From NCBI RefSeq assembly GCF_001643305.1, contig NZ_LSGW01000012.1:21659-85658 (forward strand): a stretch of DNA of 64,000 bases, in the 5' to 3' direction. Shown piece after piece: positions 1 through 12,314 of this stretch; position 1 is the stretch's first letter; the number at the start of each line of letters is the position of its first letter. Position numbers and translations under genes: made by a program. The notes under the pieces were generated by a model. It saw only the letters and a list, made by a program, of their open reading frames with translations. It was not told the origin of the DNA and did not search any database. Origin of the DNA: Aeromonas salmonicida subsp. salmonicida. GTDB taxonomy: Bacteria; Pseudomonadota; Gammaproteobacteria; Enterobacterales; Aeromonadaceae.

Positions 1-2
1 TC

Positions 3-2234
3 TATGGCGCCCACGACAACGTCTATTTCGGCCGGGTCGAAGATGGCACCCTGGAGAGCGAATTCTCCGGCAACCTGGTGGAGGTCTGCCCCACCGGCGT
101 TTTCACCGACAAGACCCACTCAGAGCGTTACAACCGCAAGTGGGACATGCAGTTTTCCCCCAGCGTCTGCCAGCAGTGCTCGGTGGGCTGCAACATCAGC
201 CCGGGTGAGCGTTATGGCGAGCTGCGCCGCATAGAAAACCGCTTCCATGGCGGCATCAATCACTACTTCCTGTGCGATCGTGGCCGCTTTGGCTATGGCT
301 ACGTCAATCTGGCTGACCGTCCCCGTCAACCGCTGCTTCGGGTAGACAAAGAGCAGCGCGATGGCAACGACCCGCTGGCCATCACTGTGGATGGCGCCCT
401 CAACCGCGCCGCCGATGCCCTGCGCACCGCCAGCACCGTCATCGGCATCGGTTCACCCCGTGCATCGCTGGAGAGCAACTTCGCCCTGCGCGAACTGGTC
501 GGGGCCGACAACTTCTATTGCGGCGTTGAGCAAAGCGAGTGGGCGTGTCTGCAAAAGATGCTGCACATACTGCAGCACAGCGGTATTCGCACGCCGAGCC
601 TGCGGGACATGGAAGAGGCCGACGCCATTCTGGTGCTCGGTGAAGATGTCACCATGAGTGCCGCCCGTATCGCCCTGGCGCTGCGCCAATCGGTCAAGGG
701 CAAGGCCCGTGACATCGCCCGCAAAATGAAGGTGGACTTGTGGCAGGTCGCCGCTGTGCAGACCCTGGGCCAGAATGAGCGCTACCCGCTGCTCATCACC
801 AGCCTGGACAGCACCCGCCTCGACGACGTGGCGGCAGAAAAACTGCACGCCCCCCACGCGGATCAAGCCCGCCTCGGCTTTGCCATCGCCCATCTGCTCG
901 ACAGCTCGGCGCCAGCCCTGTCCGATCTCGACCAAGAGCAGCAGGCGCAAGCCGCTCGCTGGGCCGACCTGCTTGGCAATGCCAAAAAGCCGCTCATCAT
1001 CGCAGGCTCGGGTGCCCGCACCCCGGCATTGATCGACGCGGCCAGCAATATCGCCCGCGCCCTCAAAGGCCGCGGTCAGGACGTCAGTCTGGCACTGGTG
1101 GCACAAGAGGCCAACAGTCTGGGGCTGGCCATGCTGGCCGGCAACGCCGCCCCGCTGGAAGCCGCACTCACCCGCATCGAGGCCCAGGATAATCTGGCGC
1201 TGGTGACCCTGGAGAACGATCTCTACCGCCGTGCCCCGCGCAATCGGGTCGATGCCGCCTTCAATCGTCTGCAACACCTGCTGGTCATCGATCATCAGGC
1301 TACCCAGACCGCTCAAAAAGCCGATCTGGTGCTCCCTGCCGCCAGCTTTGCCGAAGCCGATGGCACCCTGGTCAATATGGAGGGGCGCGCCCAGCGCTTC
1401 TTCCAGGTCTACGCCCCCGCCTTCTACAACGCCGACATTCAGGTGCGTGAAGGGTGGCGCTGGCTGGCCGCGCTGCAAGGCGCCCTCCTGCGCCAACCGC
1501 TGCGCTGGCAGACCTATGAGCAGATAAGCCATGACTGCGCCACCAGCCATCCGCTGCTGGCCACCATGCAGGAAGCGGCCCCCAACGCCGGATTGCGGAT
1601 CCGTGGCATGAAGCTGGCCCGTGAACCACACCGCTACAGCGGCCGCACCTCCATGCTGGCGGATCAGAACGTCAGCGAACCCAGAGTGGCGCAAGACCCG
1701 GATTCCCCCTTCAGCTTCTCCATGGAAGGCTATGCCGGTGCCCGTCAGCCGATGCAGCAGGTGCCGTTCGCCTGGGCGCCGGGTTGGAACTCTCCCTCTG
1801 CCTGGAACAAGTTCCAGAGCGAGGTAGGTGGCAACCTTAGGGCAGGCGATCCCGGTCGCCGCCTGCTGGAGCCGGGCGACGACACCCTGGCTTGGTTTGA
1901 TACCATTCCTGCCCCCTTCACCGCCCAGGAAGCCCTGCAGGTGGTCAACTACGACCAGCTGTTTGGCGGCGAGGAGCTCTCCGCCAGAAGCCCCGTCATA
2001 CAGGCGCGCATGAACGAACCCGAGCTGGTGCTGAACCCGGCCGATGCGGCTCGCCTTGCCCTCAAGGCGGGCAACCAGGTGAGCTTCTCCTGGGGTGGCA
2101 ATCACTGGCGTCTGAAGCTGCGACTGAGCCATGCCCTGGCGCAGGGCCTGCTGGGACTGCCCCTTGGCGTGAACGGTCTGCCGACCGCACTGCAACAGGC
2201 CTATATCAACAACCTGCAGGAGGCCATCGCATGA
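3..2234 (+). CDS. nuoG: NADH-quinone oxidoreductase subunit G, 5'-truncated by the window edge
   Basis: The frame is open from base 3 and gives 743 residues, the C-terminal four fifths of NuoG (about 900 aa in E. coli). It begins inside the N-terminal ferredoxin-like part, just before the segment [14 protein letters not shown] Cys cluster CQQCSVGCN follows near residues 54-62, at the start of the molybdopterin-oxidoreductase-like domain that fills the rest. NuoG is the large iron-sulfur subunit of the peripheral arm of complex I and relays electrons from NADH towards quinone. Its stop overlaps the nuoH start (ATGA), so the two are translationally coupled. The true start lies upstream of the window. 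Confidence 0.96.
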   Translation, partial: YGAHDNVYFGRVEDGTLESEFSGNLVEVCPTGVFTDKTHSERYNRKWDMQFSPSVCQQCSVGCNISPGERYGELRRIENRFHGGINHYFLCDRGRFGYGYVNLADRPRQPLLRVDKEQRDGNDPLAITVDGALNRAADALRTASTVIGIGSPRASLESNFALRELVGADNFYCGVEQSEWACLQKMLHILQHSGIRTPSLRDMEEADAILVLGEDVTMSAARIALALRQSVKGKARDIARKMKVDLWQVAAVQTLGQNERYPLLITSLDSTRLDDVAAEKLHAPHADQARLGFAIAHLLDSSAPALSDLDQEQQAQAARWADLLGNAKKPLIIAGSGARTPALIDAASNIARALKGRGQDVSLALVAQEANSLGLAMLAGNAAPLEAALTRIEAQDNLALVTLENDLYRRAPRNRVDAAFNRLQHLLVIDHQATQTAQKADLVLPAASFAEADGTLVNMEGRAQRFFQVYAPAFYNADIQVREGWRWLAALQGALLRQPLRWQTYEQISHDCATSHPLLATMQEAAPNAGLRIRGMKLAREPHRYSGRTSMLADQNVSEPRVAQDPDSPFSFSMEGYAGARQPMQQVPFAWAPGWNSPSAWNKFQSEVGGNLRAGDPGRRLLEPGDDTLAWFDTIPAPFTAQEALQVVNYDQLFGGEELSARSPVIQARMNEPELVLNPADAARLALKAGNQVSFSWGGNHWRLKLRLSHALAQGLLGLPLGVNGLPTALQQAYINNLQEAIA

Positions 2235-3199
2235 GTGATTCCCTGATCGACCTGTTGCTGGAGGTTGGCAAGGCATTGATAGTGCTGGTGGGGATAGTGG
2301 GGGCTGGCGCCTTCATGAGCTTCATCGAACGCCGCCTGCTGGCCCTGTGGCAGGACAGATACGGCCCCAATCGGGTGGGCCCGTTCGGCCTGCTGCAACT
2401 GGCAGCCGACATGATCAAGATGTTCTTCAAGGAGGACTGGATCCCGCCGTTCGCCGATCGCCGGATCTTCATCCTGGCCCCCATCATCGCCTTCACTGCC
2501 TTTATTCTGGCGTTTGCCGTGGTGCCGCTCACCCCTACCTGGGGCGTGGCGGATCTCAACGTGGGGCTGCTCTACATCCTGGCCATAGCAGGGCTCGCTG
2601 TCTATGCCGTGCTGTTCGCCGGCTGGTCGAGCAACAACAAGTACTCATTGCTCGGCAGCCTGCGCGCCTCGGCCCAGACCCTCTCCTATGAAGTGTTTCT
2701 GGGGCTCTCCCTGATGGGGATAGTGATCCAGACCGGCAGCTTCAACCTGAGAGACATAGTCGAGGCCCAGGCCGGCTTGTGGAACGTGGTGCCCCAGATA
2801 TTGGGCTTCATCACCTTCCTGTTTGCCGGCGTCGCCGTCACCCACCGTCACCCGTTTGACCAGCCGGAGGCCGAGCAGGAGCTCGCCGACGGTTATCACA
2901 TCGAGTACGCGGGCATGAAATGGGGTCTCTTCTTCGTGGGCGAATACATCGGCATAGTGCTGATCTCCTCCCTCATAGTGACCCTGTTCTTCGGTGGCTG
3001 GCATGGCCCCTGGCTACCCCCTTTCATCTGGTTTGCCCTGAAGACCGCCTGTTTCATGGTGTTCTTCATCCTGCTGCGGGCTTCCTTGCCAAGGCCGCGC
3101 TTTGACCAGGTGATGTCGTTTGGCTGGAAAGTCTGCTTGCCGTTGACCCTTGTCAATATGCTGATCACCGGCGCTGTGGTGCTGATAAATGTGCAGTGA
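2231..3199 (+). CDS. nuoH: NADH-quinone oxidoreductase subunit H
   Basis: This is a 322-residue polytopic membrane protein of normal length for NuoH. It carries the family segments [14 protein letters not shown] (about residues 43-56) and [18 protein letters not shown] (about 208-225), which line the quinone-binding site at the junction of the membrane and peripheral arms. The ATG shares bases with the nuoG stop. nuoI follows after 9 bases. It belongs to the nuo operon and is transcribed rightward. Confidence 0.97.
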   Translation: MSDSLIDLLLEVGKALIVLVGIVGAGAFMSFIERRLLALWQDRYGPNRVGPFGLLQLAADMIKMFFKEDWIPPFADRRIFILAPIIAFTAFILAFAVVPLTPTWGVADLNVGLLYILAIAGLAVYAVLFAGWSSNNKYSLLGSLRASAQTLSYEVFLGLSLMGIVIQTGSFNLRDIVEAQAGLWNVVPQILGFITFLFAGVAVTHRHPFDQPEAEQELADGYHIEYAGMKWGLFFVGEYIGIVLISSLIVTLFFGGWHGPWLPPFIWFALKTACFMVFFILLRASLPRPRFDQVMSFGWKVCLPLTLVNMLITGAVVLINVQ

Positions 3200-3208
3200 G
3201 GCACGACT

Positions 3209-3751
3209 ATGAAAATCATTAACATCATCAAGGGTGTCGGCACCCAGTTACGTAGCCTTGGCATGGTGTTCTCCCATGCATGGCGTCCCCGCGAGACCCT
3301 GAGCTATCCGGATGAGTCCATCTATAGCCCGCCACGCTACCGTGGTCGTATCGTACTGACCCGGGATCCGGACGGTGACGAGCGCTGCGTGGCGTGCAAC
3401 CTGTGCGCCGTGGCCTGCCCGGTCGGTTGCATCTCGCTGCAAAAAGCCGAACGCGACGATGGCCGCTGGTATCCCGAGTTCTTTCGCATCAACTTCTCCC
3501 GCTGCATCTTCTGCGGCTTGTGCGAAGAAGCCTGCCCCACTACCGCCATCCAGCTGACGCCGGATTTCGAAATGGGGGAATACCGCCGCCAGGATCTGGT
3601 GTACGAGAAAGAAGATCTGCTGATCAGCGGGCCCGGCAAATACCCGGACTACAACTTCTATCGCATGAGCGGGATGGCCATCGACGGCAAGCCGAAAGGG
3701 GATGCCGAGCACGAAGCCAAGCCCATCGATGTCAAAAGCCTGCTGCCCTGA
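3209..3751 (+). CDS. nuoI: NADH-quinone oxidoreductase subunit I (2x[4Fe-4S])
   Basis: A 180-residue protein with two ferredoxin motifs, [12 protein letters not shown] and [12 protein letters not shown], which bind the two 4Fe-4S clusters (N6a and N6b) passing electrons to the quinone site. The N-terminal amphipathic segment attaches it to NuoH. Length and motif spacing are normal. It starts 9 bases after nuoH and is followed by nuoJ after 10 bases. Confidence 0.97.
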   Translation: MKIINIIKGVGTQLRSLGMVFSHAWRPRETLSYPDESIYSPPRYRGRIVLTRDPDGDERCVACNLCAVACPVGCISLQKAERDDGRWYPEFFRINFSRCIFCGLCEEACPTTAIQLTPDFEMGEYRRQDLVYEKEDLLISGPGKYPDYNFYRMSGMAIDGKPKGDAEHEAKPIDVKSLLP

Positions 3752-3761
3752 GGAGTCAATC

Positions 3762-4313
3762 ATGGAACTGGCATTTTATGCCGCGGCCCTGGTCGCCGTT
3801 TACAGCACGCTGCGGGTGATCAGCACCAGCAATCCCATGCATGCGCTGCTCAATCTCATCATTTCGATCATCGCCGTAGCCATGATCTTCTTCTGCCTGG
3901 GGGCCTCTTTCGCGGGCGCCCTGCAGGTGATCGTCTATGCGGGCGCCATCATGGTGCTGTTCGTGTTCGTGGTGATGATGCTGAACCTGGGGTCGTCCGA
4001 GGCCCAGGAGAAGAAGTGGCTCACCCCCATGACCTGGGGCGGCCCCGCCCTGCTCTCTCTCATCCTGCTCGGCTTTCTGGCCTACGGCATCCTGGGCGTG
4101 ACCGGTGGTCAGCTTGGTCTGAGTGACGTCAGTGCGAAAGAGGTGGGCATAGCTCTGTTCGGCCCCTATGTGCTGGCAGTGGAACTGGCCTCCATCCTGC
4201 TGCTGGCGGGTCTGGTGACCGCCTACCATCTGGGTCGTGAAGACAAGAGCGGCGAGGTGCTTTCTGTCCCCCGCGCCTCATCACGCTCGTCACAAGAAGG
4301 AGGTCCGCTATGA
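3762..4313 (+). CDS. nuoJ: NADH-quinone oxidoreductase subunit J
   Basis: A 183-residue membrane protein beginning MELAFYAAA, with five hydrophobic segments and the conserved stretch [18 protein letters not shown]. The frame is open 20 codons further upstream into nuoI, but the ATG at 3762 is preceded by GAGGAGT and gives the usual family length, so it is chosen. NuoJ is a small membrane-arm subunit beside NuoK and NuoA. The stop overlaps the nuoK start (ATGA). Confidence 0.95.
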   Translation: MELAFYAAALVAVYSTLRVISTSNPMHALLNLIISIIAVAMIFFCLGASFAGALQVIVYAGAIMVLFVFVVMMLNLGSSEAQEKKWLTPMTWGGPALLSLILLGFLAYGILGVTGGQLGLSDVSAKEVGIALFGPYVLAVELASILLLAGLVTAYHLGREDKSGEVLSVPRASSRSSQEGGPL

Positions 4314-4618
4314 ATGGCATTCCAATGGAACACGGCCTTCTACTGGCTGCGATCCTGTTCTGCATCGGGTTATGCGGTCTGCTGATCCGCCGTAACTTGC
4401 TGTTTATTCTCATGAGTATCGAGATCATGATGAATGCCTCGGCGCTGGCGTTCGTGGTGGCTGGCAGCCGCTGGGCCCAGGCCGATGGCCAGATCATGTA
4501 CATACTGGTGATTTCTCTGGCGGCAGCGGAGGCCAGTATCGGCCTCGCCCTGTTACTGCTGCTCTATCGTCGTTACCACACCCTCAACGTGGACACTGTG
4601 AGCGAGATGCGCGGATGA
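4310..4618 (+). CDS. nuoK: NADH-quinone oxidoreductase subunit K
   Basis: A 102-residue protein with three transmembrane helices. It keeps the membrane glutamates of the proton channel, visible in MSIEIMMNA (about residues 40-48) and in [10 protein letters not shown] (about 71-80). A strong AAGGAGG lies just before the ATG. Both ends overlap neighbours by ATGA (nuoJ before, nuoL after), showing tight translational coupling. Confidence 0.96.
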   Translation: MNGIPMEHGLLLAAILFCIGLCGLLIRRNLLFILMSIEIMMNASALAFVVAGSRWAQADGQIMYILVISLAAAEASIGLALLLLLYRRYHTLNVDTVSEMRG

Positions 4619-6462
4619 GCCTCTTATACCTGACGTTTCTATTTCCGCTGCTGGGATGGCTGGTGCTGGCCTTCTCCATCGGCCGTTTCGGCGAGCGCAC
4701 CTCGGCCCTGATCGGAGTTGGCAGCATAGGGTTGTCGGCCCTCACCACCCTGTGGGTCGGCATCGATTTCCTCACTGCCATGCCGGTCGGCGGCGTCTAT
4801 ACCCAGACCCTGTGGCAATGGATGGCAGTGGGCAACTTCAGTCCCAGCTTCCGCCTCGCACTGGACGGCCTGTCGCTGACCATGCTGGGGGTAGTGACAG
4901 GGGTGGGTTTCTTCATCCACCTGTTCGCCTCCTGGTACATGCGCGGGGAAGAGGGCTATTCCCGCTTCTTTACCTATACCAACCTCTTCATCGCCAGCAT
5001 GGTGTTTCTGGTGCTGGCCGATGACCTGCTGTTCGTCTACCTCGGCTGGGAAGGGGTGGGGCTGTGCAGTTACCTGCTGATCGGCTTCTACTACCGCAAC
5101 CCGGCCAACGGGGCTGCCGCCCTCAAGGCGTTCGTGGTGACCCGGGTTGGCGACGTCTTCCTCGCCATCGGCCTCTTCATCCTTTACCGGGAGCTGGGCA
5201 CCCTCAACATCCACGAGCTGCTGGTGCGCGCCCCCGTTATGTTTGCCGAGGGCTCCCCTGCCCTCTCCCTGGCCTGCCTGATGTTGCTGGGCGGTGCGGT
5301 CGGCAAATCTGCCCAGCTGCCGCTGCAAACCTGGCTGGCGGATGCCATGGCGGGCCCGACCCCGGTCTCGGCCCTCATCCACGCCGCCACCATGGTGACC
5401 GCCGGTGTCTACCTGATTGCCCGCACCCACGGCCTCTTCCTGCTGGCCCCCGAGATCCTGCATCTGGTAGCGCTGGTCGGTGCCATTACCCTGGTGCTGG
5501 CCGGTTTCGCGGCCCTGGTACAGACCGACATCAAGCGGATCCTCGCCTACTCCACCATGAGCCAGATTGGTTACATGTTTCTGGCCCTCGGGGTCGGTGC
5601 CTGGGAAGGGGCCATCTTCCATCTGATGACCCACGCCTTCTTCAAGGCGCTCTTGTTCCTCTCCGCCGGTGCCGTCATCGTTGCCTGTCACCATGAGCAG
5701 AACATCTTCAAGATGGGGGGCCTGCGCAAAAGCTTGCCGCTGGTCTATGCCTGCTTCCTGGTGGGGGGCTCGGCGCTGGCTGCATTGCCGCTGGTGACCG
5801 CCGGTTTCTACAGTAAAGACGCCATCCTGTGGCAGGTGCAGGCATCCGGCCAGACCACCCTGTTGTGGGCGGGTCTGGTGGGCGCCTTCCTGACCTCGCT
5901 CTATACCTTCCGCCTCATTTTCATCGCCTTCCACGGCAAGGTGCAGACGCAAGCCCATGCCGGTCACGGTCTGGCCCACCAGCTGCCGCTGCTGGTGTTG
6001 CTGGTGCTCTCCACAGGTATTGGGGCCCTGATAGTGCCGCCACTGGCCGGAGTACTGCCAGCCGGGCCGGGAGACAATATCGAAGCGGGTCGCCATACCC
6101 TGGAGATCGTCTCAGGCATTGTTGCCATCGCGGGCATCGCCCTGGCAGCCTTCCTGTTCCTGGGTGAGCGTCGACTGGCCACCAGCGTGGCGAACAGCGC
6201 GCCGGGCCGTCTGCTCAGCACCCTCTGGTTCAATGCCTGGGGCTTTGACTGGTTGTATGAACGGCTGTGGGTCAAACCCTATCTGCTGGGGACCCGACTG
6301 CTTGGCAAGGACCCGCTGGACTGGATGATGAACCTGCCCGCCTGGCTGGCACAGCGCGGCCACCAGCTGTTGGTCTGGACTGTTTCCGGCAAGTTGCGCT
6401 GGTATGCCGCCTCCATGGGGATGGGTGCCACCCTGATCCTGGCTCTGTTGCTGCTTGGCTGA
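4615..6462 (+). CDS. nuoL: NADH-quinone oxidoreductase subunit L (antiporter-like)
   Basis: A 615-residue polytopic protein and the most distal of the three antiporter-like proton-pumping subunits. The core segment [21 protein letters not shown] (about residues 143-163) and the channel region [31 protein letters not shown] are intact, and the long C-terminal lateral helix region is present. The start overlaps the nuoK stop. A 62-base gap precedes nuoM, unlike the overlaps around it. Confidence 0.96.
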   Translation: MSLLYLTFLFPLLGWLVLAFSIGRFGERTSALIGVGSIGLSALTTLWVGIDFLTAMPVGGVYTQTLWQWMAVGNFSPSFRLALDGLSLTMLGVVTGVGFFIHLFASWYMRGEEGYSRFFTYTNLFIASMVFLVLADDLLFVYLGWEGVGLCSYLLIGFYYRNPANGAAALKAFVVTRVGDVFLAIGLFILYRELGTLNIHELLVRAPVMFAEGSPALSLACLMLLGGAVGKSAQLPLQTWLADAMAGPTPVSALIHAATMVTAGVYLIARTHGLFLLAPEILHLVALVGAITLVLAGFAALVQTDIKRILAYSTMSQIGYMFLALGVGAWEGAIFHLMTHAFFKALLFLSAGAVIVACHHEQNIFKMGGLRKSLPLVYACFLVGGSALAALPLVTAGFYSKDAILWQVQASGQTTLLWAGLVGAFLTSLYTFRLIFIAFHGKVQTQAHAGHGLAHQLPLLVLLVLSTGIGALIVPPLAGVLPAGPGDNIEAGRHTLEIVSGIVAIAGIALAAFLFLGERRLATSVANSAPGRLLSTLWFNAWGFDWLYERLWVKPYLLGTRLLGKDPLDWMMNLPAWLAQRGHQLLVWTVSGKLRWYAASMGMGATLILALLLLG

Positions 6463-6524
6463 CCCCATGCGGCCCCTGAACGCGGACTAGTACCATTACT
6501 CGCACATAAACGAGAGCTGATATC

Positions 6525-8041
<1,517 letters not shown>

Positions 8042-8045
<4 letters not shown>

Positions 8046-8107
8046 CATCTTCCTCTCAACGGCCCACCCTGTTGCCTTTCTTGCACACGACAGGAGCACT
8101 GCAATGA
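8042..8107 (+). CDS. 21-codon mini-ORF repeating the nuoM tail, coupled on both sides
   Basis: The ATG overlaps the nuoM stop (ATGA at 8042) and the stop overlaps the nuoN start (ATGA at 8104). The last codons read Thr-Gly-Ala-Leu-Gln-stop and match the real nuoM ending Ala-Gly-Ala-Leu-Gln-stop. At the DNA level CAGGAGCCTTGCAATGAC (8030-8047) recurs as CAGGAGCACTGCAATGAC (8092-8109). My inference is that the original nuoM stop sat at 8107 and that the present nuoM 3' end was placed upstream of it. Whether the peptide is made or matters is unknown; it may simply keep ribosomes coupled from nuoM to nuoN. Confidence 0.45.
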
Positions 8108-9567
8108 CCTTCACCGCTTCTCAACTGCTGGCGCTCTTGCCCCTGCTGCTGACCACGGGGACCATGGTGGCCCTGATGCTGGCCATCGCCTGGCGGCGCT
8201 GTGACGACACCGCCTTCATCGTCACCATCACTGGCCTGAACCTGACACTCTTCTCCCTGCCCATCGTCATGGCACAAGGTGATCAGGGGATCACTCCCCT
8301 GCTGCAGATCGATGGCTACGCCATCTTTTACATGGGGCTGGTGCTGGTCGGCGCGCTTGCTACCTGTACCTTCGGTCGCTCCTGGCTCAAGGGTTACCCG
8401 GACAACCGGGAAGAGTTCTACCTGCTGCTGGTGATCGCTACCATGGGCGGGCTTGTGCTGGCCGGCTCCCGTCATCTGGCGTCGCTGTTCATCGGGATCG
8501 AGATGCTGACCCTGCCCATGTTCGGTCTGGTGGGTTACGCCTACCGCGAGCGCCATTCGCTGGAGGCCAGCATCAAGTACATGGTGCTCTCCGCCGCCGC
8601 CACCGCCTTTCTGCTGTTCGGCATGGCCTTGCTCTATGCCCAGGCAGGCAGCCTGAGCTTCAGTGATCTGGGGCTGACCCTGGCACAGAGCCCCGCCCAT
8701 CATCCACTGCTGATGGGCGGTCTCGGGTTGATGCTGGTCGGCTTTGGTTTCAAGCTGTCGCTCGCCCCCTTCCACCTCTGGACACCCGACGTGTATGAAG
8801 GCGCTCCGGCGCCGGTGGCCACTTTCCTCGCCACCGTCAGCAAGATAGCCGTGTTCTGCGTGCTGCTGCGATTCTATCTGGCGGTACCGGCGGCGGCGGA
8901 TCCCATGATCCACTGGTTGCTGGCGGCCATGGCAGTTATCTCCATCGTCATCGGCAACCTGCTGGCGCTGTTGCAAACCAACATCAAGCGGATGATGGGG
9001 TACTCCTCCATCGCCCATTTTGGTTATCTGCTGGCAGTGGTGGTGGCGAGCCGCCTCGGCCAGATACCGGTGGAAGCTGCCGGTGTCTATCTGTTGATGT
9101 ACCTGTTCACCAGCCTGGGTGCCTTCGGCGTCATCAGCATGATGTCCAGCCCATATCGCGGCAAGGATGCGGATTCCCTGCACAGCTATCGCGGCCTGTT
9201 CTGGCATCGCCCTTACCTCACCGCAGTGCTGACAGTGATGATGCTCTCCCTGGCCGGTATTCCCATGACATTGGGCTTTATCGGCAAGTTCTATCTTATT
9301 GGCGTGACGGTCGAAGCCCGGCGGTGGTGGCTCTCCGGCGCCATAGTGCTCGGCAGCGCCCTGGGGCTCTACTACTACCTGAGGGTCATGGTCACCCTCT
9401 ATATGCGCGAACCCGGCATGCAGATGCGTGATGCCAAGGGCGACTGGGCCGTCACCTCGGGCGGACTGGTGGTACTGCTCTCCGCTATCATAGTGGTGGC
9501 CATGGGCATCTATCCCCAACCTGTCATCAGCCTGGTGCAGGGCTTCCAGAACGTGGTCTTGCGCTAA
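8104..9567 (+). CDS. nuoN: NADH-quinone oxidoreductase subunit N (antiporter-like)
   Basis: A 487-residue polytopic protein completing the trio of antiporter-like subunits. Family features include [20 protein letters not shown] (about residues 131-150) and [19 protein letters not shown] in the channel region. A purine-rich GACAGGAG lies upstream of the ATG. It is the last gene of the nuo operon. Its final roughly 310 coding bases and the terminator occur a second time at 11819-12211 in decayed form. Confidence 0.96.
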   Translation: MTFTASQLLALLPLLLTTGTMVALMLAIAWRRCDDTAFIVTITGLNLTLFSLPIVMAQGDQGITPLLQIDGYAIFYMGLVLVGALATCTFGRSWLKGYPDNREEFYLLLVIATMGGLVLAGSRHLASLFIGIEMLTLPMFGLVGYAYRERHSLEASIKYMVLSAAATAFLLFGMALLYAQAGSLSFSDLGLTLAQSPAHHPLLMGGLGLMLVGFGFKLSLAPFHLWTPDVYEGAPAPVATFLATVSKIAVFCVLLRFYLAVPAAADPMIHWLLAAMAVISIVIGNLLALLQTNIKRMMGYSSIAHFGYLLAVVVASRLGQIPVEAAGVYLLMYLFTSLGAFGVISMMSSPYRGKDADSLHSYRGLFWHRPYLTAVLTVMMLSLAGIPMTLGFIGKFYLIGVTVEARRWWLSGAIVLGSALGLYYYLRVMVTLYMREPGMQMRDAKGDWAVTSGGLVVLLSAIIVVAMGIYPQPVISLVQGFQNVVLR

Positions 9568-9630
9568 CCCGCCCTGATAGCCAATGCCCCTTGTGTCAGG
9601 CAGCATTGGCCATCTTCCAGATATGAAAAA

Positions 9631-9659
9631 ATCCGAAACCAGCTTGGCTGGTTTCGGAT
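9631..9659 (+). terminator. nuo operon terminator
   Basis: A perfect 13-bp stem (ATCCGAAACCAGC / GCTGGTTTCGGAT) with a TTG loop lies 64 bases after the nuoN stop. An A-run precedes the stem, but the bases after it are only moderately T-rich. The same hairpin recurs with one change at 12181-12209. Confidence 0.8.
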
Positions 9660-9763
9660 TAATGTGATTGTCAGCAGATGAAGCCAACCGATTCAGAATA
9701 GGACTTTAGTCGACACATGCCATTAATGTGTTTATTAAGACCCTTTGTATTTATGATAAGAAT

Positions 9764-11656
9764 CTATTTTCTCAACGTGAAATCATAGTTCCCCTCACCA
9801 TTATAAGAATACACTTTAAACCGATAATAACCACTGCTTGCAACATAGTTAATCGCTTCATTCGAGGTGACGCTGGTGGATGTTGCCACAGATATCCAGG
9901 TACTGTTCTGCCATTTTTCCAGTGACAAATCGAAATCAGCATTGCCGGGACCGATCAACACACCATACAGGGTTCCACCATCATATTGAAACCAGCTGCC
10001 ATTCGGAATAACATGACTAACGCCCTTCCCACTCAGATAACCTGAGTAATTTTCTTGATTTGAATTACCCTGGCCACCGATGTCAAATGTCATTCGACTT
10101 GAGATAGCACTAATATTCGTCAATTCCAACCCTGAATCAGCACCACTCCACCAGCGTGAATTGGTTCCTCGGCTGGACAGCGTATTTGGTTGAGTATCAC
10201 CAAACGTGTCTTGCCCAGAAGCATGATACATATCATAAGTATCACCAAGATTAGTATTTTTTTCTGGGTCACGATTCCCGTCCGCATGCTCCATCTGAAC
10301 ATATGGATACCACTCATTATTATTGGAACCATCAGGATCAACATGCCATACAATCAGACCTTGACCTGGCATATACTGATTTTGCCCGACTTGAGTTCTT
10401 GTCTCTATATAAAAAGCTTCACCGGCTTTATCCGGGTTGGACCAGCGGTATAGTGTGTTGCTGTTAGCCTGATGACTCAATAGACCTGAAGGTGCATTGC
10501 TATTAACCGCAGGATTGAGCTCAGTGAGCGTTTCCCAGCCACTCAATGAGCGAAAGTAGCCATTGGGTGGAACTGGTTTTTTATGTCTGTTACCGGTTAC
10601 ACCGCCATATCCCATAATGCAGTGCGAGCCAGCGGATCCTCCTGAGCTGCCATCGTAATCGTAAAGATCAGGCCAGCCGAACAACAGGTGTCCTGACTCG
10701 TGGATGAAGGTCCCGATAGATAAATTGCTATCCATGTTGGAGATCTGGTATTTGGATGCACAGACCCCATCGGCACACCAGCGGTTCAAGCCACCTTGAT
10801 GAGGCCATAGGCCCTGAGCCCAGCCACCACCAGTACTGCCAGAATAGAACACATTCAAACCACGAATATTGCCGTTACTATCTTTCGATATGGTCGAAAA
10901 GTCGAAGCCTTCGGTATATTCAAGCCAATCCAGCGCTTCGACTATCAACTCTCTTGCTCTGGCACCATAAGTTATCGTGGGGTCTGTGTAGTAGGACTTA
11001 TATTTCTTGGCCGTATAATATCCAACCACAGTATTGGTATAGTCTAATTTATTACCAGACACGGCACGAAAATAGTCCCGGATTGATTGTGCATTTCCAT
11101 GGCATGTGTAACCGATTTGGTTGGTGTAGTTGATGACCTCACTGGGTGGAATAGAACTGGATTCATCAGGAAATTGAATTAATATGGTCAACCCTCGAAC
11201 ATTACCTGTTACATTGGCATATTGATTGGCAAAACCACTGATTTTGGGTGATTGGGCTTGATATTGTAAAACTTGTAATTGCCTGGCGTTACGTTGCACG
11301 ATAGAACGCTTGGCATGTTGAGGAATATCAGTGTCCTTCTGTATTGACCTGGTGTTAACACCATTCGATTCGGTAACCAGAATTCCGGTCGACTCAAACA
11401 TTTCTTCATTTTCTGAAAGCTTGGCATAAGCGTAACCTTTCAGGGTATTGTCATAGATAACTGGATAGCCATCTTTAGTACGTTGATCTGCGTAAAGAGT
11501 TGAGCCATTGAGGATCAACTCAAGTGTCGAACCATCCGGCTGCGTAACCGTGTGATGATAGTTGACGTAAGGTACTGCGGCTTCCGTTTGAACAGCGAAC
11601 ATTACTGACCCTAGGATGGTTAAAATATTTAACCATCCTGCTCTTCCATTTTTCAT
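9764..11656 (-). CDS. Secreted M6-family metalloprotease with C-terminal PPC domain
   Basis: A 630-residue protein. The N-terminus is a signal peptide (hydrophobic core about residues 8-27, Ala-rich exit). The zinc site HESGHLLFGWPD (residues 319-330) matches the immune-inhibitor-A type M6 peptidases, with one extra residue between the second His and the Gly. The last 95 or so residues look like a PPC (bacterial pre-peptidase C-terminal) beta-sandwich, often removed on maturation. AAGGAAG precedes the ATG. The gene is clearly AT-richer than its neighbours and sits between two copies of the nuoN 3' end, so horizontal acquisition is likely. Substrate unknown; such enzymes usually act outside the cell on host or environmental proteins. 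Confidence 0.85.
   Translation of the reverse strand: MKNGRAGWLNILTILGSVMFAVQTEAAVPYVNYHHTVTQPDGSTLELILNGSTLYADQRTKDGYPVIYDNTLKGYAYAKLSENEEMFESTGILVTESNGVNTRSIQKDTDIPQHAKRSIVQRNARQLQVLQYQAQSPKISGFANQYANVTGNVRGLTILIQFPDESSSIPPSEVINYTNQIGYTCHGNAQSIRDYFRAVSGNKLDYTNTVVGYYTAKKYKSYYTDPTITYGARARELIVEALDWLEYTEGFDFSTISKDSNGNIRGLNVFYSGSTGGGWAQGLWPHQGGLNRWCADGVCASKYQISNMDSNLSIGTFIHESGHLLFGWPDLYDYDGSSGGSAGSHCIMGYGGVTGNRHKKPVPPNGYFRSLSGWETLTELNPAVNSNAPSGLLSHQANSNTLYRWSNPDKAGEAFYIETRTQVGQNQYMPGQGLIVWHVDPDGSNNNEWYPYVQMEHADGNRDPEKNTNLGDTYDMYHASGQDTFGDTQPNTLSSRGTNSRWWSGADSGLELTNISAISSRMTFDIGGQGNSNQENYSGYLSGKGVSHVIPNGSWFQYDGGTLYGVLIGPGNADFDLSLEKWQNSTWISVATSTSVTSNEAINYVASSGYYRFKVYSYNGEGNYDFTLRK
11613..11639. 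repeat. Perfect 12-bp inverted repeat inside the protease signal-peptide codons
   Basis: AGGATGGTTAAA and TTTAACCATCCT are perfectly complementary with a three-base loop. The hairpin covers about codons 6-14 of the M6 protease mRNA, close enough to the start to affect ribosome loading. It could also be chance in AT-rich DNA. Confidence 0.6.
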
Positions 11657-11818
11657 TTTATCTTCCTTGTGAGTCCCGTGCAGAATAAGTCTTATATCCA
11701 GTTCACCAAGGGAGCAAATTTTATTTTCAAACTGGGATGTGTGTAACCATTCACCAGCGTGAATTCAAACAGAACCATGTCATTTTTGTGGTTATATCCC
11801 TGCTCAGGGAATCGCTCA

Positions 11819-12211
11819 GGTATTCCCATGACATTGGGCTTTATCGGCAAGTTTTATCTTGTTGGCGTGACGGTCAAAGCCCGGCTGTGGTGGTTCTCTG
11901 GCGCCATAGTGCTCGGCAGCGCCCTGGGCGCTCTACTACTACTTGAGGGTCATGATCACCCTCTATGTGCGCGAACCCGGCATGCTGATGCGTGATGCCA
12001 AGGGCGACTGGACCGCCACCTCGGGCTGGTGGTACTGCGCTCCGCCATCAAGGTGGTGGCACTGGGCATCTATCCCCAACCGGTCATCAGCCAGGTGCAG
12101 GGCTTGCAGAACCGGGTCTTGCGCCAGCCCCCAATGCCCCTTGTGTCAGGCACCGTTGGCCATCTTCCAGATATGAAAAAATCCGAAACCGGCTTGGCTG
12201 GTTTCGGATTT
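11819..12211 (+). pseudogene. Decayed second copy of the nuoN 3' end and nuo terminator
   Basis: This stretch aligns with 9256-9661 at roughly nine bases in ten. It encodes fragments matching NuoN from [14 protein letters not shown] to the C-terminus, but in three frames. One base is inserted near 11930, four are lost near 12026, and the nuoN stop is replaced by a Gln codon with about 11 bases missing after it. The terminator hairpin survives (12181-12209). It has no start and cannot be functional. It is either the remnant of the original nuoN end left when new DNA came in, or an old duplication. Confidence 0.9.
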
Positions 12212-12314
12212 CTTATGCGCATATCAGGGTTATCAAGGTGCCACAGATATCCCTCTGCGTGGGTCCATCCCCCTGGGCGACCTTAATGATGGCGGCGCCA
12301 GGGACCAGTGGGCA

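Noticed and set aside
453..2276. 607-codon open frame on the minus strand opposite nuoG
   Set aside because: It is an antisense shadow of a GC-rich coding gene; the protein has no recognisable domain and biased Gly/Gln/Val content.
4639..6096. 485-codon minus-strand frame opposite nuoL
   Set aside because: Antisense shadow with repetitive Gln/His/Gly sequence; no homology recognised.
8056..9687. 543-codon minus-strand frame opposite nuoN
   Set aside because: Same antisense shadow effect; low-complexity His/Gln-rich translation and no ribosome site.
9728..9925. 65-codon plus-strand frame at the end of the protease gene
   Set aside because: Antisense to the protease 3' end, no ribosome site and no recognisable domain.
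11759..12286. Three short ORFs over the second nuoN copy as new genes
   Set aside because: They are fragments of one frameshifted nuoN remnant, seen by direct alignment with 9256-9661.
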